A DNA stretch of 64,000 nucleotides, taken from contig JAYVGP010000009.1 of the NCBI GenBank assembly GCA_043772005.1, forward strand, positions 61,060 to 125,059, written 5' to 3'. The notes below the pieces were generated by a model. That model saw only the letters and a list, made by a program, of their open reading frames with translations. It was not told where the DNA came from and did no database searches. This document shows, piece by piece, positions 45,837-55,574 of this stretch. How positions within the stretch are numbered: the first letter of the stretch is position 1; every line of letters starts with the position of its first letter. This stretch comes from JAYSSF01 sp043772005. GTDB taxonomy: Bacteria > Patescibacteriota > Gracilibacteria > Absconditabacterales > Absconditicoccaceae. The translations under genes were made by a program, and so were the position numbers.

Positions 45837-46964
45837 ATGAAGGTACTCGTATGACTCAGTGGATGAGTAGATAGTGCAGTAGCTGCATATCTGTTGCAGC
45901 AGGAGGGTCACGAAGTGGTGGCGGGTTTTATGCTCAACTATATGAAGGAAGATGATCCAAACTGTACGACCAAGGCTGACCTAGTCTCATTTCATGCTGT
46001 GCGCCAGTATTTGGGGATTGAGTCGTATGAGATATTTGACTATCGTGAGGAGTATGAACAGAGAATCTTAAATTATATCTATAAGGGATATCAACAGTGA
46101 ATTACTCCCAATCCTGATGTATATTGTAATAGTCTTGTTAAGTTTGATCTATTTCTCAAGGAGGCAATGCAGATGGGATTTGACAAGATAGCGACGGGAC
46201 ACTATGCGAGAATACAGGCTAAAAGAAGCTGAATGACTTCGTCGGCTCAAGAAGCTGAAGAGGCTACAATATATCATCTTCTGAAGTGAATTGATAGTTC
46301 AAAAGATCAAAGTTACTTTCTCTCACAGCTCAATCAAGAACAGCTTAGTAAGGCAATATTCCCATTGTGAGGGATGAACAAGAGTGAAGTCAGATTACTT
46401 GCTCATCAGATATGATTACCCAATGCTGATCGTCCTGATAGTCAGGGTCTGTGTTTTGTAGGTAAGGTGAAGATGGGAGATTTTCTTACTGAAAAATTAT
46501 GACCTAAGCCATGAGATATTGTAGATCTGCAGTGAACTGTAGTGTGACATCATGAGTGAGCATATCGCTATACGATTGGACAAAGGAGATCATTATATCT
46601 ACCGTTTCAGGCGTATGTGAGCGATGTGAATGTGCTAGACAATGTTGTGACTGTAGCGAGAGTGGGTGAGGAAGATGTGTTGTATACAAGTGAGATCGTG
46701 ATCCATCATCCACACTGGATCACTGGTGAAGCTCCACAACCTTGATCATATCAGTGCAAGATTAGATATAGGCAGGAGGGGCAAAATTCAGAGTTGAGAG
46801 TTGCCCCTTCGCAGGGATTTATTGTTACTCATGGTTGTGAACTATGAACTATGAATTATAAACTACTATTTGAACAATCTATCAAATGAGTGGCAAATGG
46901 GCAAATCGTAGTGATCTATGATGGGGATGAGGTAATAGGAAGTGGAGTAATACAGAAGATGTAA
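45837..46964 (+). CDS. mnmA: tRNA-specific 2-thiouridylase MnmA
   Basis: Adds sulfur at U34 of tRNA-Glu/Gln/Lys; 375 aa. The PP-loop motif is GLSGGVDS (residues 6-13), where two Gly are TGA. Catalytic cysteines are in ITPNPDVYCNSLVKF and SQGLCFVGKV. The swivel and beta-barrel parts continue with YTIGQRRS and FIVTHGCELG. A low-complexity insertion (RSGMTSSAQEAEEAT) replaces a shorter loop. tRNA-Glu (TTC), a known substrate class, is present in this window. Confidence 0.96.
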
Positions 46965-46968
46965 AAAA

Positions 46969-46998
46969 ACAGCAGACTTACGTCCACTGTTTTTTTTG
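46969..46998. terminator. Terminator between mnmA and the 663-aa gene
   Basis: AACAG / CTGTT with inner GAC/GTC around TTAC, followed by eight T on the plus strand and preceded by seven A, so possibly bidirectional. Confidence 0.7.
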
Positions 46999-47008
46999 AT
47001 TACTTTGA

Positions 47009-49000
47009 TTACTGAGTTTTAGGTTGTTCACTATATTGCTCAATATCTTGACTGAGGTTATACAGGAACACTCACTTGTCTGTGACTGCCCATAGTTCTG
47101 GTTTAACTGCATCAGAGATGATCACTCATTTGACGCCCAGTGTACTATCAAACTTGAGTCTCATCACGTAGTCGAGAGTGAAGCTACTCTTGTTAGTTTC
47201 GTTGGTCTTGCTTGGGTTAGAGATGAAGACAGTGAGAGATCATTGAGGAGCGTCCCATAGGTATACATATTTGCTCGTATCATAGGAGATGACTGACATG
47301 CCTGATGCTGAGTATGCACCATCGATGTTGTCTCATCATTTGATAGGTATGACTCTATCTTTGGGAGTTGTACCGTCTCTTCGGAACTGAACCAATTGTC
47401 TACTTGTGCTATTCCACATAATGAATGTACCATCAATTGCCATAGAGTCGAGTTTAAGGCTACCACTAGATGAGAGATTGTATGCTTGCGGTTCTTTGAG
47501 ATTCGTAGGATTGTTGGCGATTGCTTGATATCTGAGGATGTATGTACCTGCACTATTGAGTTCTGGGTTTTGTGTTAGGACATAAAAGTTAGAACTTGCA
47601 AATGTACCAAGAGCCGAGATTGGGCTTGGGAAGTTACTGGTAGTGACTGAGTTCTTGACTGATTCGAGACCTGACTTGGTCACAAGATATACTTGTCACT
47701 TGCTATCATAACAGTACAACCCCACTCTACCTAGTGATGATGCACAACCCTGCAATGGATCAGACAATACATCTACCCCATATCTTACAAGTGTTCCTTT
47801 GAGTTGGTTGTTGACTGCTCATACAAGTGATGCTTTACTACCTCATACGTGGAATCATTCTTTACCGATATAGATACCAAGGATATCTCACAGGCTTGTC
47901 TTGTCAGTGTCAGTGAAGTCGAGAACTTTGGTGTCAAACTGATTGACGGTATTGATTCTAAATCACTTGAAGTACTCTTCTTGAAGGACTTTCTTGAGAG
48001 CTTGGATATCGAGAGGTGATTGACCTGTCTTCTCCAGTAGTGCTATCTTGTTCTTGATATCATTGTAGCTTGTGATCTTGGTAGGAGATGATGCTTCGAG
48101 TCTTTGGAATAAGGAGATATCCTTCTTGATTGAGTCGAGAGTGATGTCTACTTCTTTGCCTGAGTCGCTTTTGATGATGTTGTCGGCATATTGTGCACGA
48201 TAATTGCTGATAATCGAGTAAACAAGTCCTGCGATGACACAACCGAAGATGATCATACCGACTTGATATTGATTGAGTACAAACCAGTTACTGAGTTTGC
48301 TTTTGATTTTTTGAGCTGATTGTACGCTCGGTGAATAAGATCTTTGATCTGACTTGATTATGGTGTGAGATTCAAATGCGGTAGTGCCTGCTCCAGCTCT
48401 TTGTTCGATGGTTTGGATGAGGAGATCTAGAAATGTATCATCAGTACTGCCTACAATATCGCTGAGATCTGAAAGATCGTTGTCATCGATAATATCACCG
48501 ATATCACTACCTACTATGATAACCTGATCACCATCAGAAAGATCGCCTTCCACAAAGTCAGAAAATAAACTAATCTTCACTCTCTTGGATGTTTCATTGA
48601 ATAACGAATAATAGATCTTGCCTTGGCGGAGAATCATAAAGCTTACGTCACCGATGAGGCTTGCAAGATACTCATGCTCATGAAACACTTCCACAATACC
48701 CCTGATATCAAATGATGGAGTATCGCTGACTTTTTCTGCGAAGACGGCAAGTTTGGAGTTGAGTTCTTGAAGAGCGAATTCGACATAGCCTTTAAATTTA
48801 CGGAATGATGTGTTTTCTCTGGATGCTTCGTTGCTCAGATCAGCGATGAACTCAGTGATAAGATCTTTTTGGTAATCAACAAATTTATCAGTCACGACAG
48901 TGATATTGGCTCTAATTCTGATATTATTGTCGTTGATGGCATCATAGTTAATGATTTGATGATCATCAAGATGATACTGAGTTTGATTGATGAGTTCCAT
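47009..49000 (-). CDS. Membrane protein with PP2C-like and propeller-like parts
   Basis: 663 aa. The N-terminal 220 residues hold GDVSFMILRQGKIYYS and DGDQVIIVGSDIGDIIDDNDL, reminiscent of PP2C-type phosphatase folds, but I see no clear catalytic Asp signature. A Ser/Gln-rich linker precedes one transmembrane helix (about residues 249-268), then a short helical part and an outer domain of beta-rich repeats (GRVGLYCYDSKGQVYLVTKSG, AIDGTFIMWNSTSRQLVQF, ISYDTSKYVYLWDAPQGSLTV) that look like propeller blades. It ends EQYSEQPKTQ. It is divergent from the two-component operon. Function unknown. Confidence 0.65.
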
Positions 49001-49106
49001 GAACGGGTACGAATGCTAAAAATTGCTTGCATTGAGTGTAGCTTTTTTTGATGTAATTTCCACTGCTTTTGTGTGGGGTCGTATAATTCGCAATTTACTA
49101 TTTGTA

Positions 49107-49137
49107 TTAAGAAATATTTAAGCTATATATGTACTAT
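49107..49137 (+). promoter_or_regulatory. Direct-repeat promoter site 1 (histidine kinase gene)
   Basis: TTAAG at 49107 and again at 49118 (period 11), with a -10-like TACTAT starting 14 bases after the second repeat. It has the same geometry as the sites at 50506 and 52481. Confidence 0.6.
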
Positions 49138-49163
49138 TTACGAATTCTATTTTATGCTGCATT

Positions 49164-50423
49164 ATGACCACTTCCAAGCGTATTAGTCTCTTGTTTGCAT
49201 GATATGTCACTGCGGTGGTGGTTATTTTTGGTATTGTGGTGAATGCTGCGTTTTTTGTCTCACGATATGGGTTAGTATCACAACAGCCATGAGTGCTAGT
49301 TTCCAAAAAACAAGCAATCCTTGATCAAAAAGCTGGTAATCCATCTCGTCAAATGCAGGAACTTAAATGGATCAATAGGATGTCTCGTCGTCCTCTCATG
49401 GGTATAGGTGAACCACTTATTGTGACTGATATGGAGTTTATAGCTCAGCTTAATCATTCTGATAATATTTTGCGTTTGATAGAACTTGAGGAGAAGGTGT
49501 GGCATTATCGTGTATTTCCAGATCGTGCAGTATTGACCTTGGTAGATCCCCTGGTAGATAGCCAACTGATGTTGATTGGTATTACGCTGGTAGTAGCGCT
49601 TGTTTTGGCGATGATGAGTTATTGGATATCAATGATGATTGTACGTCGTGGTCTCAAACCACTATATCAGCTGGCAGATCATATTCACCAGACTAAGGAC
49701 CCAGAAACTTATGAACATCTGATAGTCTGACCCGATCAAGATGAACTTCAGCAAGTGAGTAGCGCTCTCACTCATGCCATGGACATTATCGCTAGTCAGA
49801 CTAGTAAACTCAAGCAATTTGTCATTCATGCATCACATGAACTTAAAACACCACTGATGACGATCTCGAGTAGTATTGACCTTATGACCCGCTCAGGTAC
49901 ATTCAATCCTCAAACTCAAACCATCAAGCAGACTACAAACTCGATGAAAGCACTGATTGATCGTCTGATGGCGACGATGCGTGATGATACGATCCAGACT
50001 CAGGAGTTAGATATGGCTGTACTGATTCGTGATATTATAGATCGTGTGAGCACATCATATGGTCATAGTTGTGAATTTGAGCTATCCGTTGCTGAAGATC
50101 TTGTCAAATACACTGATCCTATGATATGTGAGTCAATCATCACTAACTTGGTGGAGAACGCACATAAATATGCTGTGCCTTGAACGAGCGTTAAAATAAT
50201 CGCGAACACCAAGCAATTTATTATTTCGAATCAGGTTAACCCTAAGCAGATTATTGATCTGAACCTTATCTGGCAACCGTTTTATCAGTGAGATACATCA
50301 CATACCGATACTAACTCTCATGGACTATGACTGAGCATTGTGAAGCAATATGTGGAGCGTCTGGGGTTCAAGATTGAGGTAGAAGTGAAGAATGTTATGA
50401 TTTCATTTATTATTGATTGGTAG
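49164..50423 (+). CDS. Sensor histidine kinase
   Basis: Two-component sensor, 419 aa. First transmembrane helix at about 8-32, an extracytoplasmic sensor of about 100 residues, second helix about 135-155, then a short HAMP-like linker and kinase core. The H-box is HASHELKTPL with His225 as phosphoacceptor, the N-box TNLVENAHKYA, and the G-box SHGLGLSIVKQYVERLGF where one G is TGA. Ends in ISFIIDW. The response regulator is two genes downstream. The signal is unknown. Confidence 0.93.
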
Positions 50424-50505
50424 GAAAAATAACTCAGTAGAAAGATATGTATTACATGATGATAATCCAAAAATGAAAGATACAAACTATATAAATTTAT
50501 TATGT

Positions 50506-50536
50506 TTAAGGTTCGCTTAGGGTAGTTTCATATAAT
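50506..50536 (+). promoter_or_regulatory. Direct-repeat promoter site 2 (membrane-protein/response-regulator operon)
   Basis: TTAAGG at 50506 and TTAGGG at 50517 (period 11), with a perfect TATAAT at 50531, 14 bases after the second repeat. It lies 27 bp upstream of ATG 50563. Confidence 0.7.
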
Positions 50537-50562
50537 GGTGCTATTATTGATTAATTAATCAC

Positions 50563-50952
50563 ATGAACTATAAAAAATACTTCTGGATACTGCCTGCCTT
50601 GTATGTTTCACTTGAGTTTGGTGGTAAATTCTTTGAAGTACTGAGCGATAAGGTAGAAATTGTCGATACCATCTCTGTCATTAAGCCACTATCGGCAATA
50701 GCAGATTATCTTGCATATGGCGTTGGGGCATTTGATCTGCTGTTTGCGGTAACACTTCTGACTTGTTCTTATGCTGCACTATCCAAAAAATATTATCCAT
50801 ATTTATTTGCATGGGCTGCGATATGGCCCTTTGTGCCTGCCTGTTTTAGGTATTTTGGGTGAGTAGGTGATTTTGAGATTGTGTCGGTGCTTAGTATCTC
50901 AGTTTCGGCAATTGTTGCGTATCTTCTCTATCAAAAATATTCTATTTCATAG
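50563..50952 (+). CDS. Four-helix membrane protein
   Basis: 129 aa with about four hydrophobic helices (FWILPALYVSLEFG, GVGAFDLLFAVTLLTCSYAAL, LFAWAAIWPFVPACFRYFG and SISVSAIVAYLLYQ). No family recognised with certainty, although the layout resembles small DoxX-like proteins. It is the first gene of the operon 50563-52409, which ends in the response regulator, and lies behind direct-repeat site 2. Confidence 0.72.
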
Positions 50953-50977
50953 TTTTTTATTTCCTTAATCAGTATTG

Positions 50978-51745
50978 ATGAAACAGTTACTATGAGAATC
51001 CACTAATCGGCTCAACAAAGTTCCAGAAATTACAATCTTCTTTTGGATTATTAAGATTTTATGCACCACAGTGGGAGAGACATTTGCTGATTGGCTTATC
51101 TTTATTACCGGTATCTGACCGACCTGAACAACTATTATGATGTCTGTTTTGTTGTGTATGGCATTATTCTTTCAGTTCAAAACTACCAAATATAAACCAA
51201 GTATCTACTGGCTCGTCGTAGTTCTGATCAGCGTCGTGGGAACATTGATTACCGATAGTCTCACTGACAATCTTGGTGTTCCTCTTGTAGTTACCACCAT
51301 TGTTTGTACCATTGTTCTTGTTGTTACATTTGTTATTTGGTATCGTCAGGAGTGAACATTATCAATTCATTCAATCACAACACCACGTAGAGAGCTATTT
51401 TATTGGTGGGCGATCTTGTGTACTTTTGCTCTGGGTACTGCTGCTGGTGATTTAATTGCAGAGTGACTAGGACTATGATATATGCTTTCAGCAGCTATAT
51501 TTGCCTGAGTGATTGCGATAGTTTATGCTGGATATCGTTATCTCAGTCGATGAGTTGTGGCAACATTTTGGATAGCATATATTCTGACTCGTCCATTGTG
51601 AGCTTCGATCGGTGACTTACTATCTCAAAGTCATAGCGATGGTTGACGATGATTGGGTACAACATGAACCAGTGTTATTTTCTTGATTGCGATTGCGGGA
51701 TTGACATGGTATATGAGTAGGCAACAAGATCATATTTTATCATAA
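50978..51745 (+). CDS. COG4705-family membrane-anchored protein
   Basis: 255 aa with about seven helices. The block KVPEITIFFWIIKILCTTVGETFADWL is the signature of the uncharacterised COG4705 family, and a second, similar pattern (WWAILCTFALGTAAGDLIAEGLGLGY) indicates internal duplication. The C-terminal ILTRPLGASIGDLLS is also typical. Function unknown in all organisms. It shares an operon with the response regulator, as do COG4705 genes in other bacteria (recollection, not checked). Confidence 0.85.
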
Positions 51746-51758
51746 TTTTACTATATAA

Positions 51759-52409
51759 ATGAGGATTTTATTAGTCGAAGATAATATCGCAATTGCGGAT
51801 AACATTGTTCAATATTTGAGACTGGAAGACATCCAAGTAGATGTAGCATATGATGGCGAACAAGGACGAGAGTGGAGTCAGACTCATCGCTATGATATTA
51901 TGGTACTAGATCGGATGCTACCCAAGCTTAATGGTGTAGACCTATGTATTCGTATCCGTAAGACCTCTGATATCCCAGTGATGATGTTGACTGCGAGATG
52001 AGAAATCGATGATAAGCTGACTGGGTTTGAGTGTGGGGCTGATGACTATCTAGTTAAGCCGTTTGATTTAGCTGAACTTGTTGCTCGCGTACAGGCACTA
52101 TATCGTAGATCTGCGACGAGTGATGAGTTTGTCTATGATGATATCTGTATTACACTTGCCAACCGCATTATCACTAAAGCATGATTGGAGGTTAGTCTCA
52201 CGATCAAGGAGTTCTATATCCTTGAGTATTTGATCAAAAACCGTGGTACACCAGTATCTCGTGCAGACCTTGTGGATTATGTATGGTGAGGTGATGCGAT
52301 CTGGGAGAATACCGACAAACTCGATGTCTACATCGCTAATCTGAGAAAAAAGCTCTACAAGGAGCTCATTGAGACAATCAAGGGGTTTGGGTATACTATT
52401 AAGCGTTAA
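51759..52409 (+). CDS. OmpR/PhoB-family response regulator
   Basis: 216 aa. The receiver domain has acidic E7-D8, the phosphoacceptor Asp51 (VLDRMLPKLNG), and K-P-F at about 101-103. The C-terminal winged helix contains LTIKEFYILEYLIKNRGTPVSRADLVDYVW and the DNA-binding helix VDVYIANLRKKL-type segment, ending GFGYTIKR. Members bind tandem direct repeats about 11 bp apart, exactly what is seen at three promoters here. It is preceded by 13 bp after the COG4705 gene. Confidence 0.95.
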
Positions 52410-52479
52410 AGTGTTGATAGCCTTATGACGATTGAGAATAATTTGGTTCCAAAACTCATTTTTGTAAGTTTTTTCTTTC

Positions 52480-52511
52480 CTTAAGGATGACTTAAGGTCA
52501 AGGGGTATAAT
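52480..52511 (+). promoter_or_regulatory. Direct-repeat promoter site 3 (secreted repeat protein)
   Basis: CTTAAGG at 52480 and 52491 (period 11, perfect), with a perfect TATAAT at 52506, 14 bases after the TTAAG of the second repeat. The repeats occupy the place of the -35 box. The start codon lies about 80 bp further on. Confidence 0.72.
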
Positions 52512-52592
52512 GCAGTCGTCTCGAGGAACAATACGGTGTAGAAGATCAGTAATAACCTCGTCAGACTTTAAATTTATCCTTAACTATTAATC

Positions 52593-53609
52593 ATGAACAA
52601 AACATTAACAGTTGCGCTCAGTATGTGTGCATGAGTAGCAATGGTTGGAGCAGGCGTATTTGCCTCATCAAACGATACTAACACTAACACAAGTACTGCA
52701 AGTGTAGCAACATCTATTCGCCAAGGCATCTTTAAGCAATTTAAAAAATTTAAAGGAGGCGGAAATAGAGTGCAAAGCGAGACAATCAAAGCTGCAATCG
52801 AAGCAAATGACTACGCTAAGCTATCAACAACAGAACAGGGTAAGATTACCAAAGAGCAATTTACTAAGATGGTAGCGATGCATAAGGTAAGAGCAGCTCA
52901 CGAAGCAGCTATCTTGGTAGCAGTCAAAGCAAACGACTTCACAGCATTTACAAAAGCTCAAACTGAATTTAAAGCTACAATGGATACCAATAAACCTACT
53001 AATGCTCCAGCTAAAGACGAGACTCGACCAAAACCAACAACTGAACAACAAAAGGCTCGTTTTGATGAACTCGTAAGTTACTACAAGACAAACGGTAAGC
53101 TCCCTGAGATGAAGATGGGGATGAAAGGAAAAGAATGAGGAAAAGGGAAAGAATATGGTATGATGATGTCTAGCACCGTCAAATCTGCTGTCCAAACAAA
53201 TGACTATATGAAACTATCAACTGATGAACAAACGAAGATTACGAAAGATCAGTTTGCTAAGATGGTAACGATGCATACAACGATGCAAGCTGGTAAAGTA
53301 GCTATTGAAACTGCAGTTAAGAATAACGACTTTACAGCGTTTAAGACTACTATTATGGCTCAACATATGACAATGGAAGCAAATAAACCAGTTGATAATG
53401 ATGTAGAAATGAATGATGATCAAGCTCCTACTGATGCTCAGCTTAAGACTCATTTTGACAAGATGGTAACTTATTACAAGACCAATGGTAAACTACCAGA
53501 GATGAAGATGGGTATGGGAGAAAAAGGAGAAGGTATGATGGAAGGAAACAGAGAAGAATACAGAGATGGACAAGATCAAGAGTCAGATGATGATTCTACT
53601 ACTAAGTAG
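52593..53609 (+). CDS. Secreted protein of two tandem helical repeats
   Basis: 338 aa. A signal peptide (MNKTLTVALSMCAGVAMVGAGVFA) is followed by two repeats of about 130 residues, each with an AN/TNDYxKLST, KITKxQFxKMV, NDFTAF and SYYKTNGKLPEMKMGM-type ending. Both repeats are rich in Lys, Met and Thr; the tail is Asp/Glu-rich with many Met. No Cys apart from the signal peptide. The gene is controlled by direct-repeat site 3. Role unknown; a metal- or stress-related envelope protein would be a guess. Confidence 0.8.
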
Positions 53610-53627
53610 TTATTTTAAAATTTTATA

Positions 53628-53653
53628 AAAAATCTCGCTTCGGCGAGATTTTT
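53628..53653. terminator. Bidirectional terminator between the repeat protein and dnaG
   Basis: AAAAATCTCGC with TTCG tetraloop and GCGAGATTTTT; A- and T-runs on both sides serve convergent genes. Confidence 0.9.
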
Positions 53654-53666
53654 GATTTTAATTAGA

Positions 53667-55337
53667 TTATTTGATTCTTTTGATGCGAGTGAGGTATGCT
53701 TGTTTTTCATCCAGAGTTAGTGAACTAGACTTGATGATAAGCTGTGTATTTGCTTGGATATATCTCGAGATAAACTGTTGGAGTTCAGTGAGTTGTTTAT
53801 CGTTTACCATTTGGTCAATGGTGCGAGATCGTCGTAGTACTCATTCTTCAAGTTGTGATTGAGTATATTCTGGGTTTCATTTAAGCTTTTGGAGATCAAG
53901 AGCTAATTCATGAAGCTGAATGATTTGGCTGTTATTGAATATGAGCAATTGACTGATGCTAGCCAAGAGAAGATCAATGTCTTGTTCATAATTAGTAGGA
54001 GTTTCAGTAGGACGGCGTGTCACTGATTTGTTGTTGCGATGTCGTTGCTTGTATTGATTGAGGAGGCCATTTTCATCGATATTGACGATTTTAGCAAGTT
54101 TGTTGAGGTATCACATAAATACACTGAAATCACCGATGCTTGTCAGTACGGCAAACATCTCATTGATGAGTTGCTTCATAGCTACAGGATGATCGAGCGG
54201 ATATGCAATCTCCAGCTGTGACATGATGGCCTCAAACCAGTCCACGGAGGAAGTCAGAAGAGTCGTTTTCTCACTATCTGGAAGATCTGCATTGGCAAGA
54301 TCGTCAATATCTTTGTAGGGAGCTGGTAGTTTGATTACCTTTGGGTAGATGCCTTGTTCGAGCATGAGCTTGATGCTCCTGAGACTGGCGGTCTGACCTG
54401 CGCTGTCATTATCAAACAGTGCTACGATGTTCTGAGTATGTCTGGTAAGAAGTTTAATATGATCGGTGGTAAGAGATGTGCCGCATGGAGCTACACCCAC
54501 TGGTACGCCAAGTCTGTCTAGTGCGATGACATCCATATATCCTTCGACGATGATGACGTGACCATGCGTTTTGATGTGAGATTTGGCTTGATGGAGTCAA
54601 TAGAGGATGTGAGATTTACGATACAGTTCGGTGTCAGATGTATTGAGATATTTGGGGTTGTCTTCTGGGTTAATGATCCTACCTCCAAATCATACAATAT
54701 TGCCTATATGATCACTAATTGGGAACATCATCCTGTGACGGAAGAAGCTATAGACTTCGCTGCTCGATTGAGACTGTCTAATCAGTCATGCCTCGGTGAG
54801 GTCACTAATAGAGAAGCCCTTGGATTGGAGATATTGGTTGAGAAGCTGTCCATTGCTCGGAGCATAACCGATCTGTCGACGAGCGATAATCTCATCATCC
54901 AGATTTCTACGAGTATGGACATAGTCTGACGCTTCTGGGTGTTTGCTCAGTTGCTCATGGAATCGTTTGGCTGTGAGTTTATTGATGAGTTTGAGTTTTT
55001 CACGTTGGTCTTTGGTATCAAGATATCATTCAATACTTGACCTTTCGCTCTTGTATGGTGTGAGGTCAAAGTGATAGCGGGTTGCCAACTCCTTGATTGC
55101 GTCCCAAAAATCCATCTTCTCATACTCCATGACGAAACTGATCACATCTCCACCAAGTCAGCATCCAAAACATTTATAAGTCTGTCTATCACGAGATACC
55201 ATAAATGATGGGCTTTTTTCACGATGAAATGGGCATAATCCAGTGTGGTTGGATCATGCTCTCTTGAGGTCGACATAGCGTCAGATGACATCCATGATAT
55301 CGACTTGCTGTTTGAGATCATCAGTGAGATTTGACAT
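53667..55337 (-). CDS. dnaG: DNA primase
   Basis: Synthesises RNA primers for replication; 556 aa. The CHC2 zinc ribbon (C35, H38, C56, C59) is HTGLCPFHREKSPSF...YKCFGCG. Next comes the catalytic core with GRIINPEDNPKYLN and Toprim EGYMDVIALDRLGV, GTSLTTDHI and LFDNDSAGQTA. The C-terminal DnaB-binding domain is shorter than in E. coli. Starts at ATG 55337. The length is near the lower end for the family. Confidence 0.96.
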
Positions 55338-55574
55338 AGCATAACTATAATCAAAATATTCATGAAAGCAAGAATATAAGTACTAATGACATATTGCTTG
55401 ATATGATCTTTGTATGTATCATTGGTACTGAGTTTGTGAGATGACGACTATATACTATATCTAAAATATTTGTACTGACTGGTTGTGTGTAGATATTTTT
55501 TTATTGTCAATGGGCAAAGTTGCCTTTGTGGTATGGTCTCACTATAACTAAGTGAATACTTATTTGCTCGATAT

